Assembly (NCBI GenBank): GCA_963677655.1
Contig: OY782088.1
DNA from: Saccharicrinis sp963677655
GTDB taxonomy: Bacteria; Bacteroidota; Bacteroidia; Bacteroidales; Marinilabiliaceae
DNA length: 64,000 nt
Reading direction: 5' to 3' (one strand)
The first letter of the stretch is position 1. Every line of letters starts with the position of its first letter. The position numbers were made by a program, and so were the translations under genes. Below are positions 17,110 to 26,800 of the stretch, piece after piece. The notes below the pieces were generated by a model. It was not told the origin of the DNA. It saw only the letters and a list, made by a program, of their open reading frames with translations, and made no database searches.

Positions 17110-19263
17110 TTATTTTTTTACAAGGTACTCTGACTCTCGTAATAATTTATTACTGACACCGGCAATATTGTATAGTAATCTTGTCTGTTGTTTTTGTTTT
17201 GAGTCATTTAGTTGATCTATTTGGTCTCTTAACTTAATAAGTAACGGTTTCAATAATGGTACGTTAACTTCCTTATCTTTGGGATGTATATTGTTGATTT
17301 TACTCGCTGCTTCATTAAGAGTTAAATTAATAGTGCTTATTATATCCTGAGTTTCATCAATAGGCAATTCTGTTAATTCATCTCTTTGTGCACCTAAAGC
17401 TGAAATATACGAAAGCAATACATGGTTTAAATAGGTAATTGTAAAAGCTGTGTCAAGTGCTTTTTTTCGTTTTTTAGGTTCAACACGCATACTTTGCCAG
17501 GATAATGTTAATGCATTATCCGATTTGTGTGCTAATCTTCTGGCTAAACGGTAATTATAATCGTCCTCTTTGGGGTATTTATATTCATCCCATATCTCAT
17601 TTAGGTAAAATGCATTGTTTTTTAATGCTGACGATAACAAATTCGGAAGTTGTTTATGTTGCCAGTTTGGCCATAATAGACGAATTGCAAGAAATGCAAT
17701 ACTGGCTCCTAGTATAGTATCAATAACTCTTGGCAACATAACTTCAACACCCATATTTCTGGTCATGTTGTTGCCAGCCAATACATAAATTGTAATAAAT
17801 ACTACTGCGTATGAGTAGTTTGAACTTCTGTAGTAAAAGAAAAAATAAACACTGAACAATATAAGTAGTATTTGACCTGCAAAAGTAGGCAGAAAGCTAA
17901 CTAATGATATCCCAATTACTACTCCGCTTAATGTTCCAAGTATCCTTTCAAAAAGTCGTTTTTTTGTTTCACTATAAGTAGGCTGGCATACAAATAAGGA
18001 AGTTAACATGATCCATTCTCCCTTATCCATTTTGAAATTGACTACGATTAAGTACCCAATCAGAAAGCAGGCGCTAAGTCTCAACGCATATCTAAATCTT
18101 GGATGTTTAATGGTAAGTTGGTCCTTAATTCGCTTCCAGAAACTTCTTTCATCCTGACCTAAACGAGGTATAGATGTACTTATTTCTGGTTTATATAAGT
18201 TTTTTAATGACAGATGTGAACGAGTAAGGTTGTGTAAAAGTAATTCTAATAACTGTTTGTCGTAAGCAGGCAATTTATCAATTTCAAATTCCAAAGCACT
18301 TATGATCCAATCAATAGAAACGGGGTGATTGTACTTTTGTTCTGTCAACATGCAATCAGCTAACGTTTTAGTTGCATGCGAAAGCTGATGAAGAAGTTCA
18401 GCAAAACCTTCAAGTATCTCCTTATATTCTGTTTTTTCTTTTAATTTTTCATAGCGTTCATGACTTGAGGCTGCCCTTTCATGTAGACTCTGTAATAACA
18501 TGAATCGTTGAAGAAATGGAGTCAGTTCTTTCTGATCTTTGACTTCTTCTCCATAATTATTAATTACTTCTTTACATTTTTCCAAAGCAGTAACTACCTT
18601 AACATTAAGTACAGCTAGTTTACTACTAATGTTTGATTCCTTATTTTCACTGATAGGGAAAAATTTAGCTTTTTCTTGTAAATATTCTGATAAAGCAATG
18701 AAACCACGTGATAGTTGTTCCTCAACCAATCGACCTGGTTTTTTATATAGAAGAAATAGAGATATAGCTCCATAGAACATAGCTCCTGAGCATAATAGTA
18801 TAGGTTGCAAATACCAATCGATACTATGATCCAATCCCAACATGGCATATATTCCTATAAGTATTGCTCCATATGAGATACCTCTGTATCTTTCGCTTAC
18901 ACCACCTATCAAAACAAATAATATAGTTGATGATATAAATCCGATTCCAAAAATAATTGGAAAAGGTTTTAAGATAGCAACAGATGTTGTTGTAATAGCA
19001 AAACTTATTATTGTAATAATAAGGGCCTTTAATCTTCCCCTTGGGTGGTCATCAGTTTCGGCGAGAGCAGCAGCAACTGTTCCTAAAGTAAGTGTTGTAC
19101 CCCAAAATGGATTAAAGAAAATCGAAAAGGGTATTACTTGTACAGTTGATGCAATAACTACTTTTAAAGCAGTTAAACGATTAGGTTTTCTCCAGAATTC
19201 TCTATAAAGTACCTTATACCATTCTGCCTCTTTTATGCTATCTAAAATAGAGTTTTTTGACAT
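17110..19263 (-). CDS. FUSC-family (YccS/YhfK-like) membrane protein
   Basis: A 717-residue protein with two membrane blocks of about six helices each (about residues 25-170 and 395-535). A long soluble helical region lies between them and a soluble C-terminal region ends the protein. The segment with RFRYALRLSACFLIGYLIVVNF, then WIMLTSLFVCQPTYSETKKRLFERILGTLSGVVIG, is the typical second FUSC membrane domain. Relatives include YccS/YhfK and aromatic-acid exporters such as AaeB. An export role is possible, but no membrane-fusion partner gene is adjacent, so the substrate is unknown. It ends at the 18-bp-stem terminator. Confidence 0.9.
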   Translation of the reverse strand: MSKNSILDSIKEAEWYKVLYREFWRKPNRLTALKVVIASTVQVIPFSIFFNPFWGTTLTLGTVAAALAETDDHPRGRLKALIITIISFAITTTSVAILKPFPIIFGIGFISSTILFVLIGGVSERYRGISYGAILIGIYAMLGLDHSIDWYLQPILLCSGAMFYGAISLFLLYKKPGRLVEEQLSRGFIALSEYLQEKAKFFPISENKESNISSKLAVLNVKVVTALEKCKEVINNYGEEVKDQKELTPFLQRFMLLQSLHERAASSHERYEKLKEKTEYKEILEGFAELLHQLSHATKTLADCMLTEQKYNHPVSIDWIISALEFEIDKLPAYDKQLLELLLHNLTRSHLSLKNLYKPEISTSIPRLGQDERSFWKRIKDQLTIKHPRFRYALRLSACFLIGYLIVVNFKMDKGEWIMLTSLFVCQPTYSETKKRLFERILGTLSGVVIGISLVSFLPTFAGQILLILFSVYFFFYYRSSNYSYAVVFITIYVLAGNNMTRNMGVEVMLPRVIDTILGASIAFLAIRLLWPNWQHKQLPNLLSSALKNNAFYLNEIWDEYKYPKEDDYNYRLARRLAHKSDNALTLSWQSMRVEPKKRKKALDTAFTITYLNHVLLSYISALGAQRDELTELPIDETQDIISTINLTLNEAASKINNIHPKDKEVNVPLLKPLLIKLRDQIDQLNDSKQKQQTRLLYNIAGVSNKLLRESEYLVKK

Positions 19264-19505
19264 TAAATTCGGGTGTTAAAATGAAATTTATTTTAAATAT
19301 ACAGGGGAAATAATTAAGAATGTAATGATATTAATTTTTTTTACCCGATAATGTTTTGAATCATTGAATTTTGTGAAGTTATGTTAAAAATAAACTAAGT
19401 GTATGGTTAGTTGATAAAATATATACATATTTGCATATATAAATGTGATGTACTTATGATCTTGTAGATATAAGTATGAAGTATGATTATATAGTTTATA
19501 TTATA

Positions 19506-20129
19506 ATGGAGAATAATTTATTTGTTGAAGATATAACAAAAGATGCTTTTAAAATAAAAAAGCCAGAAGAGGATAAGGGGTTATTTTATACAAAGAAGGA
19601 GCCCAAAAAGTCTTTTACTAATTTTCAGCGAAATCAGTACAGAGCATTGTTTAATTCAATGGCTTTGACAGATAGGAAATCAATGATATTAGTTAGAATA
19701 AATACAACTTTAGTATCTGTACTAATTGTGTTTAATCAGTATATAATGGAGCATGTTCCAATGGGATCTGTAATTATTGTTACAGCTTTAATTGGAATAG
19801 GATTATCATTAATATTAAGTATGCTTTCTTCAAAAACACCCGGGTTTCTGATAAAAAAGACATTAAATAATCAGATATTACCTCAATATCCTGATTTAAA
19901 GCATAATTTATTGATTACTTTTTCAAATCCATCATTACAGGACTATGAAGAAGCAATGGATGAAATTGTTAAAAGCCAGGAGTTGCAGATTGGAAATCAA
20001 ACGCGTTCAAGTTATTTGTTTAATCGTATATTAATGCGTCAATATCGTATGTTAGATTTTTCCTATAATGCTTTTATTGTAACAATAATTGCAGTGATAT
20101 TAATTTTTATAAGTGGATTGTTAAGCTAA
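19506..20129 (+). CDS. Orphan Pycsar-effector-like (PycTM/DUF5706) membrane protein
   Basis: About 207 residues. After a hydrophilic N-terminus (about 50 residues) comes RNQYRALFNSMALTDRKSMILVRINTTLVS, which resembles the D-x-K-A-x-x-x-I-x-N entry to the PycTM (DUF5706) domain. A helical pair (about 60-115), a soluble stretch (NPSLQDYEEAMDEI) and a C-terminal helix (YNAFIVTIIAVILIFISGLL) follow. In Pycsar defence such proteins damage the membrane on binding cCMP or cUMP. No uridylate or cytidylate cyclase gene is nearby, so the role may be housekeeping. An in-frame ATG at 19476 would add 10 residues. It ends 5 bp from the convergent MFS gene. Confidence 0.72.
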   Translation: MENNLFVEDITKDAFKIKKPEEDKGLFYTKKEPKKSFTNFQRNQYRALFNSMALTDRKSMILVRINTTLVSVLIVFNQYIMEHVPMGSVIIVTALIGIGLSLILSMLSSKTPGFLIKKTLNNQILPQYPDLKHNLLITFSNPSLQDYEEAMDEIVKSQELQIGNQTRSSYLFNRILMRQYRMLDFSYNAFIVTIIAVILIFISGLLS

Positions 20130-20134
20130 TTTGA

Positions 20135-21415
20135 TTAAGTTTTAGGGTGTGTTTTTTGAGAGTATATCATTAATATAATTGCCACTGTTAAGAAAATTAT
20201 CCCAACTGCATAGGTTATACTAAATCCATATAATTCATAAAGTTGAATACCTATTATAGGAGCAAATAAAGCCCTTGCGCCGGTTAAAAACAAGTGCACT
20301 GATTGATAATCCGCAGCCTCATGCGGTTCGCAGAAATAGCTGCTTCCAATTCCCCATAAAATAGGCATGCTACCCATAAATAATCCATTGAAAATTACAG
20401 CAATTAAAAGCATATGGTATAACTTAATTCCCAATATTTCATGGTAGGATGGAAAGTATTCAGAAAGAGCTGTAAATGCAATAAATAGCATTAATGAACT
20501 AAATGTAAGAATACCAAATCTTCTGGGATCTCTTTTCCCAATTAGTTTTCCAAACAGTGGTAACACAGCAATTGCAACTAAGTTAAATGCATTGTTATAA
20601 AATGAAACGGAAGAATAATTTAAATCCAATGCTTCTTTATAAAAAATGGTAATAACAGCATGTGTACTCATCCACGCAAAACCATAAAGAATAAAGCCTA
20701 ATTCAAGATGTCTGAATGCAATATTGGTTTTTAAAATATTGAAAATTCTTTTAAATGAATCACCTAAAGCTTTTCCCATAGGTTTTACTACAGGATCAAG
20801 TTTTTGTTTGAATTCAATCTTGGTAAGTTGAAATATTGATATAACGCCTAAAATACCCACCATTGGATAGAATATGCGATATGAATTGTGATCAAAATCA
20901 AGTAATAAACCTACCACAAAAGTAGAAACCATTGTTAGTACTTTATTGATAGTTGTTGAATAACCAAAGAGTTTTCCAAAATTCTCATGCCTGTAATTAC
21001 CTTTTAGATATTGATTTATTGAAGGAACAACAGCAATTTGAGAAGTGTAAAACAACAGAAATACTCCAAGAAACAGAAAATGGAAATTAGGAGATAAACC
21101 AGTTTCTTCATTTACCGCAGGAAAAATTGAAAAAATAACCAAAGGCAAACGGGTGATGATACCGACTGTTCGTAATAATTTTTTGCGGTTGGGATATCTT
21201 CGCATAATTTCATTAGCCAGCATAGCAAATAAAAAAACTACCATGCTAAACTGAAATAAAAATGCCAATTGTACATTTGATCCTTTTAGTGATTTAATAA
21301 ATATAAATTCATTAAGAATCAAAGCTCCTCGAGCAATTCCATCAATACTACTATAAAATAGGTGCAGTTTAAAAGCTTTTTTTTCACTGCTATTTAGTTG
21401 TTGAAGTATATTCAT
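20135..21415 (-). CDS. MFS transporter
   Basis: A 426-residue protein of about twelve hydrophobic helices with the basic cytoplasmic loop RRYPNRKKLLR between helices 2 and 3 and GKRDPRRFG in the second half, as in the major facilitator superfamily. The mid-protein hydrophilic loop (about residues 195-220) separates the two six-helix halves. No substrate-specific motif is recognised. It is divergent from the rhomboid gene. Confidence 0.88.
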   Translation of the reverse strand: MNILQQLNSSEKKAFKLHLFYSSIDGIARGALILNEFIFIKSLKGSNVQLAFLFQFSMVVFLFAMLANEIMRRYPNRKKLLRTVGIITRLPLVIFSIFPAVNEETGLSPNFHFLFLGVFLLFYTSQIAVVPSINQYLKGNYRHENFGKLFGYSTTINKVLTMVSTFVVGLLLDFDHNSYRIFYPMVGILGVISIFQLTKIEFKQKLDPVVKPMGKALGDSFKRIFNILKTNIAFRHLELGFILYGFAWMSTHAVITIFYKEALDLNYSSVSFYNNAFNLVAIAVLPLFGKLIGKRDPRRFGILTFSSLMLFIAFTALSEYFPSYHEILGIKLYHMLLIAVIFNGLFMGSMPILWGIGSSYFCEPHEAADYQSVHLFLTGARALFAPIIGIQLYELYGFSITYAVGIIFLTVAIILMIYSQKTHPKT

Positions 21416-21432
21416 AATTTATTATAAGCGGA

Positions 21433-21440
21433 CAAAATTA
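21433..21440 (-). promoter_or_regulatory. Candidate -7 element of the MFS gene
   Basis: The minus strand reads TAATTTTG, an exact TAnnTTTG, 18 bp upstream of the start codon. The -33 element is not evident. Confidence 0.42.
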
Positions 21441-21492
21441 CTAAAACATTCAAATGAGAACTGAATAAGGTTTTTAATTATCGTTAAAATGT

Positions 21493-21500
21493 TACTTTTG
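21493..21500 (+). promoter_or_regulatory. Candidate -7 element of the rhomboid gene
   Basis: TACTTTTG matches TAnnTTTG. The 9-mer TACTTTTGA also occurs upstream of the M24 peptidase and LysM genes. No -33 TTG lies at the usual spacing. Confidence 0.48.
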
Positions 21501-21568
21501 AATGTAATGATTGTTTTAAGTTCACAATACAAGACTTATTAACTATTTTGAAAGGATTAGGTTCACAT

Positions 21569-22225
21569 ATGCCAATTGAAAAACGACGTTTTATTCATAG
21601 TCTGCTTTTTCCATCTGTATTTATAATTGCCCTTATATTTATAAAGTTAATTGAAGAACTAGAAGGTTTAAAACTGGTAGAACTTGGAATACGTCCATTA
21701 AAAGCCCAAGGAATTATAGGGATTTTGACCTCGCCATTGATTCATGGAGATTGGGGGCATTTATATTCAAATTCTATATCCTTATTTGTATTAGGCGTGG
21801 CTCTGTTTTATTTTTATAATAAAATTGCTTACAAAGTGTTTTTTCTGGTTTATATTTTAAGTGGTTTAGGTACTTGGTTAGCTGCTCGCGATGCCTGGCA
21901 TATAGGAGCAAGCAGTGTAGTGTATGGATTGACTTCGTTTTTGACCTTAAGTGGAATTTTACGTAAGTATTATCGTTTAATAGCTATATCGTTTATTGTT
22001 ATATTCTTTTATGGGAGTCTGGTTTGGGGTGCTTTGCCATTGAAAGTAGATTTGCCATATTCTTGGGAAGGCCATTTATGGGGTGGATTAGTTGGATTAA
22101 TATTAGCGGTTATATATAGAAAAGAGGGTCCTCAAAGGCCACCTTCACCACTTGAAGAAGAGGATGATGAGGATGACGATGAAGAGGAAAACAGGTATTG
22201 GATGAATACCAATATTGAACCTTAA
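21569..22225 (+). CDS. Rhomboid-family intramembrane serine protease
   Basis: The 218-residue protein has six hydrophobic helices. Catalytic features are the H-x-x-x-N-like segment GHLYSNS in helix 2, the nucleophile Ser115 in GASSVVYG (family GxSx) and His169 in EGHLWGG. Rhomboids cleave membrane-spanning substrates within the bilayer. After the last helix comes an acidic tail of about 30 residues (EEEDDEDDDEEE). The frame extends to a TTG at 21548, but the ATG at 21569 is more credible. It precedes an M48 lipoprotein peptidase by 67 bp on the same strand, which may have its own promoter. Confidence 0.93.
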   Translation: MPIEKRRFIHSLLFPSVFIIALIFIKLIEELEGLKLVELGIRPLKAQGIIGILTSPLIHGDWGHLYSNSISLFVLGVALFYFYNKIAYKVFFLVYILSGLGTWLAARDAWHIGASSVVYGLTSFLTLSGILRKYYRLIAISFIVIFFYGSLVWGALPLKVDLPYSWEGHLWGGLVGLILAVIYRKEGPQRPPSPLEEEDDEDDDEEENRYWMNTNIEP

Positions 22226-22248
22226 TAAAATATTTTGGTTCTAAATAT

Positions 22249-22256
22249 TATTTTTG
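22249..22256 (+). promoter_or_regulatory. Candidate -7 element of the M48 lipoprotein gene
   Basis: TATTTTTG is an exact TAnnTTTG in the gap after the rhomboid gene. A TTG lies only 11 bp upstream, too close for a canonical -33 element. Confidence 0.38.
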
Positions 22257-22292
22257 TAAAAGAATTACCTAAACATGATTAATACATATACA

Positions 22293-23096
22293 ATGAAAAA
22301 TTACTGGAAATATTTAGGTGTTGTAACTATTATTGCAACTGTTGTTACTGCATGTTCAACTGTCCCAATTACAGGACGTAAACAAATCAGTTTATTCCCA
22401 TCTTCACAAATGACAGAGATGGCCTTAACTAATTATAATTCCTTTTTGGATAGTGCAAAGATTTCTACAGATCAGGCCAATACAGCTTTAGTAAAAAAGG
22501 TGGGAGGAAAAATTGCTGCTGCAGTTGAAAAATATATGAAAGATAATGGATTGGAAAGTGAGCTTCAATATTTTAATTGGGAGTTTAATCTTGTAGAGGA
22601 TGATACTCCTAATGCCTGGTGTATGCCAGGAGGAAAGGTTGTTTTTTATACTGGTATTTTACCATATACACAAACAGAAGAGGGAATTGCTGTTGTAATG
22701 GGGCATGAAATAGCACATGCTATTGCCCGACATGGTAATGAACGCATGAGTCAACAAATGGGAGTTCAGGCTGTTGCCGCAGGTTTGCAAGTTGCATTAA
22801 GTGAAAAACCAGCACAAACACAAGCTATTTATATGGGAGCATTTGGTTTAGGTGCTCAATATGGTATGTTGTTACCATACTCAAGAACACACGAATCTGA
22901 AGCAGATAAAATGGGATTGGTTTTTATGGCTATGGCCGGTTATAATCCAGAGGTAGCTGTTGATTTCTGGACTCGCATGGCACAGGGAGGAAGCAGTGTT
23001 CCTGAATTTTTAAGTACGCACCCTTCAGATGATACCCGTATTAAGAATATTAAAGAATTTCTACCAAAGGCTAAAACTTATATGCCAGCCAAGTAG
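22293..23096 (+). CDS. M48-family metallopeptidase lipoprotein
   Basis: About 267 residues. The signal peptide ends in a lipobox (TVVTACST; lipidated Cys21). The zinc site is HEIAH at residues 138-142 in VVMGHEIAHAIARHG, with the third ligand in HESEADKMG. This is the BepA/LoiP-like, mostly soluble M48 type, expected to be anchored on the periplasmic side of an envelope membrane and to degrade misfolded envelope proteins. An in-frame ATG at 22275 would add six residues before the signal peptide. It is followed by a good terminator. Confidence 0.93.
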   Translation: MKNYWKYLGVVTIIATVVTACSTVPITGRKQISLFPSSQMTEMALTNYNSFLDSAKISTDQANTALVKKVGGKIAAAVEKYMKDNGLESELQYFNWEFNLVEDDTPNAWCMPGGKVVFYTGILPYTQTEEGIAVVMGHEIAHAIARHGNERMSQQMGVQAVAAGLQVALSEKPAQTQAIYMGAFGLGAQYGMLLPYSRTHESEADKMGLVFMAMAGYNPEVAVDFWTRMAQGGSSVPEFLSTHPSDDTRIKNIKEFLPKAKTYMPAK

Positions 23097-23124
23097 CTTA
23101 AGAGAGTAATATTTATGATATTTC

Positions 23125-23155
23125 AGGGCCTTTATGTACTAAAGGTCCTTTTTTA
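23125..23155 (+). terminator. Intrinsic terminator of the M48 lipoprotein gene
   Basis: AGGGCCTTTA pairs with TAAAGGTCCT (one G-U) around TGTAC, followed by TTTTT. It starts 29 bp past the stop codon. Confidence 0.87.
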
Positions 23156-23309
23156 TTATGCAATTAATTATTAATATGTAATTGTTTGATATATTGAGTG
23201 GTTTGTCAATGTATGCAATAATGATAATATCTTAAAAGTTAGTCAAATCCCATCTTGATAACAAAGACAACTAAAATCTAATAGTCTAATGTTATAGAGG
23301 TCTCAAATC

Positions 23310-23324
23310 TTTTACTACATTTGT
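23310..23324 (+). promoter_or_regulatory. Candidate promoter of the small lipoprotein gene
   Basis: Positions 23316-23323 read TACATTTG, an exact -7 consensus, 28 bp before the ATG. The surrounding 15-mer TTTTACTACATTTGT is repeated exactly at 51438-51452. No TTG at -33 is clear. Confidence 0.5.
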
Positions 23325-23351
23325 GGCCGTAGATTTTTTGTAAAAAACTAA

Positions 23352-23756
23352 ATGAAAGAATTGTCCAAATTTAAAGTTTTAAGCATCACGCTTTTGGTTA
23401 CCATGACATCATGTGTGGCCGGAACTATGGACATTAATGCCGAAACTTTACGATCTTATGGTATTGAAATTGATTTTAATGCATCAGATAAGGTTCAAAC
23501 TGTACAACGTTATAAAAAATCTAAACCTCAAAATAACAATAAGTTCCGATTTAATAGTTTAGTTGAATCAGGACGAAAGCATATTGTATTTAGAGGTCTG
23601 ACAATTGAAAGTATTCCTATTACAGAATATCTTAGTTCAGAATATTTTATAGAACCTTTATTGAATAAACAGGTTCTGACTTCAAAAAATATATATAAAT
23701 CATTATTTACAGGAGCTAATTTTATTTCTAGAGCTGGTCCTGATTCTCTACTTTAA
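23352..23756 (+). CDS. Small predicted lipoprotein of unknown function
   Basis: The 134-residue protein has a short signal peptide (KFKVLSITLLVTMTSC) with a lipobox-like end and cysteine at residue 21. The mature part contains ETLRSYGIEIDFNASDKVQTVQRYKK and a basic, Asn-rich middle, with no domain I recognise. It lies 129 bp upstream of secA on the same strand, with no terminator between them. A shared transcript with secA is possible but unproven. Confidence 0.65.
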   Translation: MKELSKFKVLSITLLVTMTSCVAGTMDINAETLRSYGIEIDFNASDKVQTVQRYKKSKPQNNNKFRFNSLVESGRKHIVFRGLTIESIPITEYLSSEYFIEPLLNKQVLTSKNIYKSLFTGANFISRAGPDSLL

Positions 23757-23885
23757 TATTTGGGAAATGGTAATTTCCTGTTATTTCCACCTTTGATTAA
23801 GATTTATTTTAATCAGAATTTATATTAAAATAATCAGATTAACCTGGTTAATTTTCAAATTTGTTTATAGAAATAAAGATAAATA

Positions 23886-26800
23886 ATGGCATTTATTAAT
23901 AATATCGTTACCAAATTGTTTGGTAGTAAATATGAGAGAGACTTAAAAGAATTAAATCCTATAGTGGATTTAGTAAAAGCAGTATCTCCAGAGTTAGAAA
24001 AGCTTTCTAATGATGAATTACGTCAACGTTCAGAAAGTTTAAAAGAAAAAATCAGATCTTATATAAAAGAAGATCAGGATAAAATTGTAGAGCTTAAAGC
24101 AAAGACAGAAGATATGTCTGTAAATATTGCTGAAAGAGAAAAGATTTATAGTGAAGTTGATAAGCTTGAAAAAGATATTGATGAAAAGCTAGAGAAAGTA
24201 TTAGAGGAAATTTTACCTGAAGCTTTTGCAATACTAAAAGATACAGCCCGAAGATTTACTCAAAGTGAAACAGTTGAAGTTACAGCATCAGATTTTGATA
24301 GAGATTTAGCTGCAACTAATGATTTTGTGGAAATCGAAGATGATAAAGCAGTTTGGTATAACTCATGGGAAGCAGGAGGTAACACTGTTACCTGGGAAAT
24401 GATTCACTATGATGTACAGTTGTTTGGTGGAGTAGCTTTACATCAGGGAAAAATTGCAGAGATGGCAACTGGGGAAGGTAAAACTCTTGTGGCAACATTG
24501 CCAGTATTTCTGAATGCATTATCCGGACGTGGTGTTCATGTGGTGACTGTAAATGATTATCTGGCAAAACGTGACTCGGAGTGGATGGGTCCACTGTATA
24601 TGTTCCATGGTTTAAGTGTAGATTGTATTGATAAACATCGTCCAAACTCAAATGAGCGTCGTAAGGCATATAATTGTGATATTACTTTTGGTACCAACAA
24701 CGAATTTGGTTTTGACTACCTAAGAGATAATATGTCTACTTCACCTGATGATTTGGTACAACGTAAGCATAATTATGCTATCGTCGATGAGGTTGACTCT
24801 GTATTGATTGATGATGCTCGTACACCATTAATTATATCTGGTCCGGTACCAAAAGGAGATGATCAGTTATTTGAGGAGCTTAAGCCAAAAGTAGAAAAAT
24901 TAGTAGAAGTACAGCGTCAGTTGGTTTCCGGAATTTTGGTAGATGCCAAAAAGAAAATGAAATCAGCAAATAAAAAGGAGGCTGAAGAAGGAGCATTAGA
25001 GCTTTTACGTGTTTATAAAGGTTTACCACGAAATAAACCATTGATTAAGTTTCTAAGTGAGCCTGGTGTTAAGGCTAGTATGCTTAAAACTGAAAACTTC
25101 TATATGCAGGAGAATAATAAAAATATGCATATAGTTACTGATCCGTTATATTTTGTTATTGATGAAAAACATAACTCTATAGAACTTACCGAAAAAGGTA
25201 TTGATTTAATTACAGGAGATTCTGATGATCCAAATTTCTTTGTATTACCAGATATCGGTTCTGAAGTTGCTGATCTTGAAAAATCAACTTTAGATGAAAA
25301 AGAAAAGCTGGCTAAAAAGGATGAACTTTTACAGAGTTATGGTATTAAATCAGAAAGAGTTCATACAGTAAACCAGTTGTTAAAAGCTTATACTTTGTTT
25401 GAAAAAGATACAGAGTATGTAGTAATGGATAACAAAGTAAAGATTGTTGACGAGCAGACTGGTCGTATTATGGAAGGTCGTCGTTACTCTGATGGATTGC
25501 ACCAGGCAATTGAAGCTAAAGAACGCGTTAAGGTTGAGGCTGCAACTCAAACATATGCAACCATTACGTTACAGAACTATTTCAGAATGTATCACAAGCT
25601 GTCAGGTATGACAGGTACTGCGCAAACTGAAGCTGGTGAGTTATGGGATATCTATGAATTGGACGTGGTTGTAATTCCAACCAATAAACCAATTGCTCGT
25701 GATGACCGCGAGGATAAAGTTTATAAAACCAACCGTGAAAAATACAATGCTGTAATTGAAGAGATTGTTGGTTTAGTAAAAGAAGGTCGTCCTGTACTTG
25801 TGGGTACAACATCTGTTGAGATATCAGAGTTGTTAAGCCGAATGTTGAAAATCAGAGGCATTAAGCATAATGTACTGAATGCGAAGTTACACCAACGAGA
25901 AGCTGAAATTGTAGCTGAAGCCGGAGGTAAAGGAGTTGTTACTATTGCAACAAACATGGCAGGTCGTGGTACCGATATTAAGTTATCTGATGAAGTTAAA
26001 GCTGCAGGAGGTTTAGCTATTGTAGGTACAGAGCGTCATGAGTCTCGACGAGTTGACCGTCAGTTAAGAGGTCGTGCCGGTCGTCAGGGAGATGTAGGTA
26101 GTTCTCAGTTCTTCGTTTCATTAGAGGATAACCTGATGAGATTATTCGGTTCAGACAGAATTGTAAAATATATGGATAGACTTGGAGTTGAGGATGGAGA
26201 AGTGATTCAACACTCAATGATTACCAAATCTATTGAAAGAGCTCAGAAGAAGGTTGAAGAAAATAACTTTGGTATTCGTAAGAGATTACTGGAGTATGAT
26301 GATGTAATGAACTCTCAACGTGAAGTAATTTACACTAAACGTAAGCATGCTCTATACGGAGAAAGAATTCAGGTTGATTTATCAAATATGATTTATGATA
26401 CTTGTGAGAGTTTGGTTGGAGAAAACCATCAAAATGCAGACTTTGAAGGTTTTGAAATGGATCTGATAAGAGTATTTTCTGTATCATCACCTTTTAATAG
26501 TGATGAGTTCTTAAAAGGGAGTCCAAATGAATTAACAGATAAGCTTTATAATAATGTTTGGAGTGCTTATTTAAGAAAAATTGATAGCATAAAAGCTCAG
26601 GCAATGCCTGTGATCAAAGATGTTTACGAAAATCGCGGTCAACAGTATCAAAATATTGTAGTTCCATTTACAGATGGACAAAAGATTTTCCAAATCAATA
26701 CTAACCTTAAAAAAGCTTATGAATCAGATGGTGCAGAGTTAGTTAAGTCCTTAGAGAAGTCAATTATCTTAATGACTATTGATAACTCATGGAAAGAGCA

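Noticed and set aside
17110..21415. A complete Pycsar defence locus around the PycTM-like protein
   Set aside because: Neither neighbour is a nucleotide cyclase; they are FUSC and MFS membrane proteins in opposite orientation. Only an orphan effector-like protein is supported.
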